Below, in pieces: positions 1 through 6,467 of a stretch of 8,757 bases of DNA. The stretch spans positions 1 through 8,757 of the forward strand of contig JAFGOZ010000076.1 of assembly GCA_016926235.1 (NCBI GenBank), in the 5' to 3' direction. Positions within the stretch are counted from its first letter, which is position 1. Every line of letters starts with the position of its first letter. The DNA is from Bacteroidales bacterium (GTDB lineage: Bacteria; Bacteroidota; Bacteroidia; Bacteroidales; UBA10428). The notes beneath the pieces were generated by a model. It had not been told where the DNA came from. It ran no database searches and saw only the letters and a program-made list of their open reading frames with translations. A program made the position numbers and the translations under genes.

Positions 1-216
1 CCTGAAGAGTCGGTACAGGCAGCTATCGATGTTAATGCTACGAAAGCAATGCCCATGCACTGGGGCAAATTCAAATTGAGTATTCACGCGTGGAACGAAC
101 CTCCTTTGCGTTTTGTTACAGCAGCTGAAAAGTTTGGCGTCGAAACGGTAATCCCAAAAATAGGGCAGGCTTTTAGCATCGATGAGGCTCCCTTCAATGA
201 GTGGTATGGAAGATAA
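1..216 (+). CDS. MBL-fold metal-dependent hydrolase, C-terminal fragment
   Basis: Frame 1 is open from the window edge to a TAA and gives the last 71 residues of a protein whose start lies outside the window. The segment MPMHWGKFKLSIHAWNEP resembles the C-terminal part of NAPE-PLD/UlaG-like metallo-beta-lactamase-fold hydrolases, where a conserved His-Trp-Gly sits near the metal site. That assignment is from memory of the family. The catalytic HxHxDH motif would be upstream and cannot be seen, so substrate and activity are open. Such enzymes cleave phosphodiester or related bonds and are usually cytosolic or lipid-anchored. About 47% GC was counted over the first 120 bases, higher than the middle of the window. 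It converges on the minus-strand gene ending at 265, and I see no clear terminator hairpin in the 48-bp gap. Confidence 0.75.
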   Translation, partial: PEESVQAAIDVNATKAMPMHWGKFKLSIHAWNEPPLRFVTAAEKFGVETVIPKIGQAFSIDEAPFNEWYGR

Positions 217-264
217 CTATATATTTTTATATTTCTGGAGCATGTGAATGTGGAATATTACGTA

Positions 265-918
265 TTAATAACGCATTTCAATTACCGGTGTAAAAAGCAC
301 TGCTTGTTTGCCAATGTACATTAAACCATATGCTTCGGTTTTGAGGCCTATGTTCAAGTATCTTGTAATATTGTATTTATATTCGAAAGCAAGAAAAAGA
401 CCCAAATCGATAAATTGAAAGCTATCGACCTGAGGGTTTAAAACAACAGGATAGCTTATGCCATCAATTTCAACAAAATCGTAATCATCGTAGGTGAAAT
501 TGACCCCGTTATAGTCCTGCAACAACGGTCCACCCGAAATATCAAAATAGTGTTTGTTTCTGTTAAACGACTTTTTAATCAATAACGAATAAACATCAAA
601 ACTGATCATTTTGTCCTTGTCCCAAAATAAATGGCCACCATCGTTAAAGGGGTACATTACATCGGCTTCGATGTATTTTATGCCCACCCAGTAACCCGAT
701 TTTAGCAGGTAGTCAAATTCAATAAAATGAGCCGTTGAGCTTTGAATTTCATTTCTTCGGGGGTTATTGAATCCCGGTGCAATTCCCAAATTCTCGATGT
801 TGGAAAAATAGCCATAACCTGCCGATAATGAGAATTTTGAATTGCCAGACTGTGCATAGCTCGAAAAAACACTTAACCCAAGCAGTAATAAGTATGCAAT
901 TAAACTTCTTTTTGTCAT
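265..918 (-). CDS. Secreted protein, probable outer-membrane beta-barrel (217 aa)
   Basis: The 217-residue product starts at an ATG and has a clear signal peptide: basic MTKR, a Leu-rich core and probable cleavage after SSYA (about residue 22). The mature part has alternating hydrophobic and polar stretches rich in Tyr and Phe, for example near residues 65-85 and 165-195. It ends in an aromatic residue (EMRY), as expected for a strand recognised by the BAM machinery. I recognise no specific family; a small 8- or 10-strand barrel is the best guess. Its ATG overlaps the TGA of the upstream gene (915-1541) in an ATGA arrangement, so the two are very likely co-transcribed and translationally coupled, and may work together. 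No catalytic motif is visible. A periplasmic beta-rich protein is the alternative. Confidence 0.7.
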   Translation of the reverse strand: MTKRSLIAYLLLLGLSVFSSYAQSGNSKFSLSAGYGYFSNIENLGIAPGFNNPRRNEIQSSTAHFIEFDYLLKSGYWVGIKYIEADVMYPFNDGGHLFWDKDKMISFDVYSLLIKKSFNRNKHYFDISGGPLLQDYNGVNFTYDDYDFVEIDGISYPVVLNPQVDSFQFIDLGLFLAFEYKYNITRYLNIGLKTEAYGLMYIGKQAVLFTPVIEMRY

Positions 919-1541
919 TGTTTGTAAAGCAATTGATTATCGATGTAGTAAACTAAGTTTACACCTAAGTGATAATAACCATAACCATTTTGTAAGCACG
1001 GCTTAAAATTCGTTGCATTTACTGCTAATGAAAAAGCTAAATGGCCGGATACCATAAATTCGAGGTCGGTATAAAAATCGACACCAATTTTCGACTGCTG
1101 GTCGTTAACAAGGTGATGGAAGCGTATTTTTGTATAATCATCGTCACTGCCATAAGTGACTGTATTTGTTGATTGGGTCCTAAAATCTTTATAATAAATA
1201 TGAGCAAGCCCCAAACCCATTTGTAACCTGAACCTTTTGTAATTAATTGGGGTAATGTTTAGCCCGATCGACTGTATTAGTCCGGTTTGCGACACGAACG
1301 ACATCATATCTTTATTTTCGCCATAAGTTGCACTAAACAAGCCTTGCGAATATTTAAATGTTGCTTTATCGAACAGCCTGAAGTTTGCTTCAACTTTTTG
1401 ATAAAATGGGTAAGTATATGATTGCCCAATAATAATATTTGGCGAATAGGTTAACGATACCAGTTCGGCTTTTTTGTTTTGCCCATGCACCAAAATACCA
1501 ATGAGCAAAAGCAATGAAATATAAATCAGTTTAGTTTGCAT
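915..1541 (-). CDS. Secreted protein, probable outer-membrane beta-barrel (208 aa)
   Basis: The frame is open back to an ATG at 1610, but I chose the ATG at 1541. From there the protein begins with a textbook signal peptide: MQTK, a Leu/Ile core, and cleavage probably after ILVHG before Gln21. The longer version would put 23 atypical residues in front of it. The mature part is rich in Tyr, Phe and alternating polar/hydrophobic strands, such as residues 86-110 and 160-203, suggesting a small barrel or other beta-rich envelope protein. No known family is recognised. A perfect Bacteroidota -7 motif at 1658-1665 would give a leader of roughly 110 nt. The TGA overlaps the start of the next gene (ATGA). 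Residues around 83-100 are echoed in a decayed fragment at 2385-2466, so a paralog once existed nearby. Confidence 0.72.
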   Translation of the reverse strand: MQTKLIYISLLLLIGILVHGQNKKAELVSLTYSPNIIIGQSYTYPFYQKVEANFRLFDKATFKYSQGLFSATYGENKDMMSFVSQTGLIQSIGLNITPINYKRFRLQMGLGLAHIYYKDFRTQSTNTVTYGSDDDYTKIRFHHLVNDQQSKIGVDFYTDLEFMVSGHLAFSLAVNATNFKPCLQNGYGYYHLGVNLVYYIDNQLLYKQ

Positions 1542-1649
1542 GATGTTGATATTAAAAGAAGGATAATAAGAGCTATGTATAAAAAAAACCAAAGACAAAC
1601 ATTTTAACATAATTGAATGATCGAAAAACTTTTCTAATCAAATTTTTGC

Positions 1650-1665
1650 TTATTTTGCAAATATA
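1650..1665. promoter_or_regulatory. Divergent, back-to-back promoter pair
   Basis: On the minus strand, 1665-1658 reads TATATTTG, an exact match to the Bacteroidota -7 consensus TAnnTTTG, pointing to the gene starting at 1541. On the + strand, 1650-1657 reads TTATTTTG, matching 5 of 6 fixed positions, and points to the gene starting at 1708. The two abut and form an imperfect palindrome centred on GC. The -33 elements are weak: GTTTT-like on the minus strand and CTTTT-like on the + strand. The minus-strand call is stronger than the + strand one. Confidence 0.45.
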
Positions 1666-1707
1666 ATTTATTTAGTATAAAACTGAAAATCTAAACAATA
1701 ATCCAGA

Positions 1708-2370
1708 ATGAAGCACTTATTCATATGTATACTTGTACTTTTAAGTTTTAATTGCCTAGCACAATTCGAGAGAAATACATTTCAGGGTGGGATTGAAGTT
1801 GGACTTTCATTCACTACAATACAGCCATACCTTGATACACAAGGTTTTTATGGTAATATAAATTTTTACAGAAACAAAGGTTTACGTACCGGGTTGTTTG
1901 TAAATCGGTTTCTTACAAATATACATCAACTCGAAACAGGTTTATATTATTCACAAAAAGGAATTTATTATTCTTTAGACAAAACCTATTATCCAAGTAA
2001 GTTAAATTACATTGAAATGCCATTGGTTATCAATTGCTTTCCTTATAGTAAAAATCGTTTTTGTTACAGTTTTGGACTCGGTTATTTTCATTTAATAGAT
2101 GATAACTCTGATTATAATAATTTGTATCGCAATTATGATATTGCAGCAATTTTTGGATTAAAATTTCAAGCTCAGCAACCAAAATGGCTAAACAAATGCA
2201 TGATAAATGTGAATTTTGATGGTTCATTATTACCTATTTCAATTGAAGAGGCTATTGCAAATTATAACAACGAAAGTTCTAGTTTTTCACATATGTTTCT
2301 ATCAAAACATAAGCTTAAACAACAACAACGGAACTATTCAATTACAATTGGAATACAGTATTATTTGTAG
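1708..2370 (+). CDS. Outer-membrane beta-barrel protein, PorT/OMP_b-brl_2-like (220 aa)
   Basis: The 220-residue protein begins with a signal peptide (MKHLFICILVLLSFNCLA, cleavage before Gln19). Cys16 is preceded by Asn, which does not fit a lipobox, so ordinary signal peptidase cleavage is expected. Residues 75-85 (LETGLYYSQKG) and 99-108 (LNYIEMPLVI) match the pattern I know from the Bacteroidota outer-membrane barrel family OMP_b-brl_2 (PorT-like), in which a strand turn is followed by an 'L-Y-E-P-L' strand. The protein ends in alternating strand residues, ITIGIQYYL. Most members of this family have no assigned role. It is the only complete + strand gene here, diverges from the 915-1541 gene over a shared promoter region, and converges on the DUF4249 gene. 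Sampled GC is low (16 of 60 bases in 2041-2100). Confidence 0.78.
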   Translation: MKHLFICILVLLSFNCLAQFERNTFQGGIEVGLSFTTIQPYLDTQGFYGNINFYRNKGLRTGLFVNRFLTNIHQLETGLYYSQKGIYYSLDKTYYPSKLNYIEMPLVINCFPYSKNRFCYSFGLGYFHLIDDNSDYNNLYRNYDIAAIFGLKFQAQQPKWLNKCMINVNFDGSLLPISIEEAIANYNNESSSFSHMFLSKHKLKQQQRNYSITIGIQYYL

Positions 2371-2384
2371 TTAAAGAGACTGTT

Positions 2385-2466
2385 TGCATTATGTAATTAC
2401 ACCTTAGTTGTGATTAACTCGGATTATATTTAGCCTAAGTGATTTTATTAGTCAGGTTTGCGACAC
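2385..2466 (-). pseudogene. Decayed fragment of a paralog of the 915-1541 gene
   Basis: Positions 2429-2466 align without gaps to 1258-1295 inside the 915-1541 gene, with 31 of 38 bases identical, including ggtttgcgacac and tattagtc. Read on the minus strand in the matching frame, the fragment gives VSQT-stop-LIKSLRLNI against VSQTGLIQSIGLNI, so a Gly GGA codon has become TGA. Weaker similarity runs on to about 2385 and includes a second in-frame stop. It begins right after the stop codon of the DUF4249 gene. It is best read as a relic of a duplicated gene. A short dispersed repeat present in both places is the alternative. Confidence 0.6.
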
Positions 2467-2469
2467 AAT

Positions 2470-3423
2470 CTAATTAAAATCCATTGCCAAAAACATAATT
2501 GTATCGCTTGCCATGGCCATTGCACCCAATATACCTATACCGCCATTAATATTCGAATATTGCATTACAGGTTCAGTAATGAACGAGTCATTGTTTTCTG
2601 ATGCTATGTTTATAGACTGAAAGTACGTATATGTATCTGCATTTATTGAATATAGTTTGGGGATGAACAAAAAAGCTTCAGTAAAGCTATCTTTAAAAAC
2701 ATCGCGAATTCCAATAGTTAATGTATAAGTACTTCCATCGATCTTTTTATCGTTAAAACATAAGATTTTAGGATAGTTGAATTCTATATCTCCGATTAGA
2801 GGTTCATTGATATTCATATTTGCATCTACTTTGTTCATGAAATGATATCCGTCAAAAACAAATCCATGTTCTGGTTCAGTAAAATTCTCATCAGGATCGA
2901 AAAAATACTTTTGGTTGCTCTTATAGATTGTAAAACCAACCAAATAAAAATTTACTTCATCAGCTGGATCGGTAAACTTTATTTTTAAATCAATGGGCAT
3001 ATCTCCCTCATATTCGGGAATTGCTTTTTTTATATAAAAGGAGTCAATCTCCACTATCTCTGGAATTTCACATGAAGCTGTTAACGTTTTATTATTGTCA
3101 AATTCTACAGATAACTGATAATATGCCCCCGTTTGGGGTATAAAATTGCCGATATACTGTATCCTGCCATTATTTTTTTTGCGTTCTTTCATTTCAAATG
3201 TATTTATGCTTTCGCTAAAAATCACTTTATTAATTAATGGAACTTCTTGTAAACGTTCACCAAATGAAGGATAAGTAAAACTAAGATTGACTGTGGCAGT
3301 ATCGGCAGTACACAGTATTGAATTTACGACAATCTGTTTATTGGACTCTTCAATTTCAATTGCCACTTTACTCAAACAAGAGCTTAATGCAAACGCTATT
3401 ATCATTAAACTTATTCTGTGCAT
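2470..3423 (-). CDS. DUF4249-type lipoprotein partner of the TonB-dependent receptor
   Basis: I start this 317-residue protein at the ATG at 3423; a TTG two codons upstream is possible but unneeded. The N-terminus has a short signal and a good lipobox, LSSC, with Cys16 as the lipidated residue. The body resembles Bacteroidota DUF4249: IVVNSILCTADTATVNLSF near residues 31-50, YYQLSVEF followed by LTASCEIP near residues 103-122, then beta-rich sequence, and a closing segment with NGGIGILGAMA about 25 residues from the end, as in full-length members. DUF4249 genes commonly sit beside TonB-dependent receptors; their biochemical role is not established as far as I know. Here it follows the receptor stop by only 9 bp, so co-transcription is very likely. 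By analogy with SusD-like lipoproteins it may bind or cap the receptor's ligand (inference). Confidence 0.85.
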   Translation of the reverse strand: MHRISLMIIAFALSSCLSKVAIEIEESNKQIVVNSILCTADTATVNLSFTYPSFGERLQEVPLINKVIFSESINTFEMKERKKNNGRIQYIGNFIPQTGAYYQLSVEFDNNKTLTASCEIPEIVEIDSFYIKKAIPEYEGDMPIDLKIKFTDPADEVNFYLVGFTIYKSNQKYFFDPDENFTEPEHGFVFDGYHFMNKVDANMNINEPLIGDIEFNYPKILCFNDKKIDGSTYTLTIGIRDVFKDSFTEAFLFIPKLYSINADTYTYFQSINIASENNDSFITEPVMQYSNINGGIGILGAMAMASDTIMFLAMDFN

Positions 3424-3432
3424 ATTCAATAA

Positions 3433-5787
3433 TTAAAATTCGATACGATAACTTACGTTTGGTACAAGAGGCAATAAGCTTACGCCCATATAACCATCAC
3501 TCGTGCCAATAATATACCAAGGGTTTTTTTGCCAATAGGCATTATATAACCCTATTGACCATGTTCGCTTATAGTTTGTTTTCATTTTATGAAAATTTAC
3601 AGATAAGTCTAATCGATGATAAAACGGAAGCTTTACACCATTACGCTGATTATAAAAATTGCCACTCCCGCTATGGCTACGTCCAACAAAGTAATCATAA
3701 TTGGAAACGGCTAATTGATAATTTTCATTAATTAAAGAGGTACGGCTTCCGCTTGACAATACCCAATTAAGTCCATAATCAATGTTTTCGTTTTTTTTAT
3801 AAAAAACAATTATATTCAAATAATGAGGTCGATCGTATTTATAATGAAATTGCCTGCCACGATTAATAGTTGGAAACTGACGCAATGACTTTGAATAAGT
3901 ATATGAGAACCAACCATTCAATTTCCCAATATTTTTTTTCACCATCATTTCCAAGCCATAAGCAGTTCCATTTCCTTGCTCAATTTTTTCAGTCCAATTT
4001 TTTCCTTCGTATAAATACAATGCACCATCCTTAAATTCTACGAGGTTTTGCATATTTTTTAAATAAGCTGATAAACTTATATTGAGCTTGCCAAAAAATG
4101 AATGAAACCAGGTAAGCGAAATTTGATTTGCTGTTGAAGGCCGCAAATCTGGCATTGATGGCACCCACAGATCAGTAGGAAGGCCTAATGAGGAATTTGT
4201 CAACAACTGTAAAGCTTGCGAAGTTCTACTATATGACAATTTTATTTGATCATAATGGTTTAGATCTAATACAAGATTTAAACGAGGTTCAAAAAGCGGG
4301 TATATTGTTCCTAGAGTTTCAAAAATGGTTGAACGAATACCTATATTCGCAGTCATAATATCAATAGGTAATAAACTAGCATCAAAAAAAATACTCAATT
4401 CGTTAGAATTGATAGGGTCAGTAATGATACTAAAATTCTCTGTACTAAAATTTGACAGACCACTTAATATTGACGCATTCCCGTTTGGGAGAAACCTATA
4501 ATGAGAATAATTTATCCCACTCTTTAAGGAAAACTTACTCGAAATTAATATTTGCAGATTCGATTTAGCACTAATTTCAAATAACTCAGACGTGTTATTT
4601 GTGCTGTTTTCTTCGGCTGGCTCATCATTATCCTCGTTAAATTTTAATTTGTATGAACTGCTGTTTTCTATTTTGTACCATGATGTTGATAATACAAAGT
4701 TTGAAAATGCTTTTTGAGTAGGAATCCAGTTCCAACGAATAATTCCGGTTTTATTTCCCCATGAAAGCCTATCGTTAGATTGTAAGGAATATTTCAAACC
4801 ATTGTATTCATCTGTTTCGTTATAAATTGAACGGTATTTGTCGTTGCCACCATAGTAGCTAATATAAATTCTACTTTTATTAGTTAGCTTTTGGTTAAAC
4901 TTTGCATTAATGTCGTAGAAATGATATGCAACAATGGCTCCATCGGCTATTTTTTTAATAAAAGGCCTTGCCAATAAATCGATATAAGTACGCCTTACCG
5001 ATAACAAAAACGATGACTTGTTTTTAACAAGTGGCCCATCGATCATCAGTTTTGACGATATTAGTCCAATTGAAGCTTTACCTTTAAGCTTATCATTATT
5101 CCCCTCTTTTGTTGTAATATTTAGTACCGATGATAAACGTCCACCATATTCGGGCGACAGATAAGCTTTATTTAGTGAAGCCGCATTTATAGCATCATCA
5201 TTAAAAACCGAAAAAACTCCAAATAGGTGGTTTGCATTATAAACTGGAATACCATCAAGTAAAATCAGATTCTGATCGGGCGAACCACCTCGCACCGCAA
5301 TACCAGTAGTGCCTTCGTTTGTGCCTTGTATTCCGGGCAAAGTTTGAAAGCTTTTTAGCACATCTTTTTCACCGAGTATTGCCGGTACTTTTGCTATTTC
5401 TTTCGATGATAAATAAGCCTCACCAATGAGTTCTCTTTTTTTATACTTTGAAAATACCGTAACCTCATTCAGTTCTTCGTTGTTAGTCAACAAATATAAA
5501 ATAATTGTGGTATCGGAATAAAAACCGGTTATATCAAGCTTGGTGTAGCCAATATGACGAATCTTTAATGTGTCATCTGTGTTTATGTTTAATGAGAAAT
5601 AGCCATAATTGTTTGTGTATGTTGTTGTTTTGTTATTCGCCGAAAACACTAAGGCTCCTATTATGCTTTCGTTAGTTTTGGTGTCATAAACATAACCATT
5701 AATGCTTTTTGTTTGTGCATACAACACATTAGATGCAAGCAAAATTAAAAGAAATGCAAAAAATATTTTTTTCAATTTTTTATTCAT
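3433..5787 (-). CDS. TonB-dependent receptor with N-terminal carboxypeptidase-like domain
   Basis: This 784-residue protein is an outer-membrane active transporter, gated by TonB-ExbBD. A signal peptide (MNKKLKK plus hydrophobic core, cleavage after LYAQ, about residue 25) leads into a CarboxypepD_reg-like beta-sandwich at about 28-105 (GYVYDTKTNESIIGALV, then YGYFSL). A TonB-box-like ELNEVTVF follows at 105-112. The plug spans roughly 125-228, with the hallmark VRGGSPDQNLILLDG at 165-179 and PVYNANHLFGVF after it. The rest is a 22-strand-type barrel ending in the aromatic RIEF. The length fits the shorter class of these receptors, smaller than typical SusC proteins. The DUF4249 lipoprotein gene follows 9 bp downstream. 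Upstream is a 136-bp inverted-repeat element ending 14 bp before the ATG, which may alter expression. The substrate cannot be read from sequence, and no SusD gene or glycan enzyme is nearby. Confidence 0.92.
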   Translation of the reverse strand: MNKKLKKIFFAFLLILLASNVLYAQTKSINGYVYDTKTNESIIGALVFSANNKTTTYTNNYGYFSLNINTDDTLKIRHIGYTKLDITGFYSDTTIILYLLTNNEELNEVTVFSKYKKRELIGEAYLSSKEIAKVPAILGEKDVLKSFQTLPGIQGTNEGTTGIAVRGGSPDQNLILLDGIPVYNANHLFGVFSVFNDDAINAASLNKAYLSPEYGGRLSSVLNITTKEGNNDKLKGKASIGLISSKLMIDGPLVKNKSSFLLSVRRTYIDLLARPFIKKIADGAIVAYHFYDINAKFNQKLTNKSRIYISYYGGNDKYRSIYNETDEYNGLKYSLQSNDRLSWGNKTGIIRWNWIPTQKAFSNFVLSTSWYKIENSSSYKLKFNEDNDEPAEENSTNNTSELFEISAKSNLQILISSKFSLKSGINYSHYRFLPNGNASILSGLSNFSTENFSIITDPINSNELSIFFDASLLPIDIMTANIGIRSTIFETLGTIYPLFEPRLNLVLDLNHYDQIKLSYSRTSQALQLLTNSSLGLPTDLWVPSMPDLRPSTANQISLTWFHSFFGKLNISLSAYLKNMQNLVEFKDGALYLYEGKNWTEKIEQGNGTAYGLEMMVKKNIGKLNGWFSYTYSKSLRQFPTINRGRQFHYKYDRPHYLNIIVFYKKNENIDYGLNWVLSSGSRTSLINENYQLAVSNYDYFVGRSHSGSGNFYNQRNGVKLPFYHRLDLSVNFHKMKTNYKRTWSIGLYNAYWQKNPWYIIGTSDGYMGVSLLPLVPNVSYRIEF

Positions 5788-5801
5788 TTAAGCATAATAT
5801 C

Positions 5802-5937
5802 AAGGCTGTCTAAAAAAGTTCTCAGATTAACTTAAAGGCACTATAATCTTAGCAAGAAATAATATAAGTCACTTTGCTTTATTATGCTCTTTTGTTTCTT
5901 TATACCTCAAGTTTGAAAAAAAATTTTAGACAGCCTT
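5802..5937. mobile_element. MITE-like element with 14-bp terminal inverted repeats
   Basis: Bases 5802-5815 (aaggctgtctaaaa) are exactly complementary in reverse to 5924-5937 (ttttagacagcctt), bounding 136 bp with no ORF. The end sequence ggctgtct resembles terminal repeats I recall from IS1182-type elements in Bacteroidota, but that link is from memory. Flanking bases atatc (5797-5801) and acatc (5938-5942) could be a 5-bp target duplication with one change; this is weak. The loop is too long and the context wrong for a terminator. It fills most of the gap between the 162-aa lipoprotein gene and the receptor gene. Confidence 0.55.
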
Positions 5938-5953
5938 ACATCTTTTGTTGTTT

Positions 5954-6442
5954 TTATAATAATTCAATATTTGAATAACTTAATGGCGCACGGAAAACCC
6001 CATTTTCAATATTCAAAATATCTGTACTATCGTTTATGTTTGTCAACTTAAAATTAAAATCACCTTTCAATTCACCTTTTGCTTTAAGTAATTTTAGATC
6101 AACATGTCCACTTAATAACTCATACTCATATATGCTATCACCAATATTCTTTAAAAAGGTTACTTCAATACAAGATGTGTTAAAGTTTGTGCTTGTTAAA
6201 CATGAATCGATACAAACAAAATTAAAATCGTCCGATAATTTATAACCAATTGTAAATTCACGATAAACAGCTATTTTATCTTTATATGCTGTTGCCATAT
6301 TGCACCAAACATATAAATCATCAGCATTGTGTATTTCATTTTTAATTTCAAAAGACAGTATGGATACAGGTTCTTTTGAGCAACTGCTACCACTAAAAAC
6401 TAATAGCAATATGCTGATAATGCAAAACGGCAGTTTATTCAT
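5954..6442 (-). CDS. Small lipoprotein of unknown family (162 aa)
   Basis: The frame extends to a GTG at 6478, but the ATG at 6442 is preferred. It places a compact signal (MNKLPFCIISILLLVF) directly before the lipobox SGSSC, with Cys21 lipidated, and avoids overlap with the upstream gene. The mature protein of about 140 residues has alternating hydrophobic/polar stretches (ISIL, FTIGYKL, IYEYELLSGHVDLKLL, GDFNFKLTNI) that suggest an all-beta fold. It has several further Cys, including one in CNMATAY, two in the CIDSC segment and one in SCIEVTF, which could form disulfides in the periplasm. I do not recognise the family. It begins 25 bp after the 490-aa lipoprotein gene and is probably co-transcribed with it. 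A role alongside that protein or the downstream receptor is only an inference. Confidence 0.68.
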   Translation of the reverse strand: MNKLPFCIISILLLVFSGSSCSKEPVSILSFEIKNEIHNADDLYVWCNMATAYKDKIAVYREFTIGYKLSDDFNFVCIDSCLTSTNFNTSCIEVTFLKNIGDSIYEYELLSGHVDLKLLKAKGELKGDFNFKLTNINDSTDILNIENGVFRAPLSYSNIELL

Positions 6443-6467
6443 GTGTATAATGTTATTAAATTTAGCA

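Noticed and set aside
1542..1610. N-terminal extension of 23 codons on the 208-aa secreted protein (ATG at 1610)
   Set aside because: The ATG at 1541 begins a perfect signal peptide; the extension would bury it behind an atypical sequence.
2030..2227. Minus-strand ORF inside the + strand barrel gene
   Set aside because: It is an antisense shadow of a well-supported coding gene and its translation is Asn/Cys-rich noise.
5802..5937. Reading the 14-bp inverted repeat as a transcription terminator
   Set aside because: The arms are separated by 108 bp, which is far too long for an intrinsic terminator loop.
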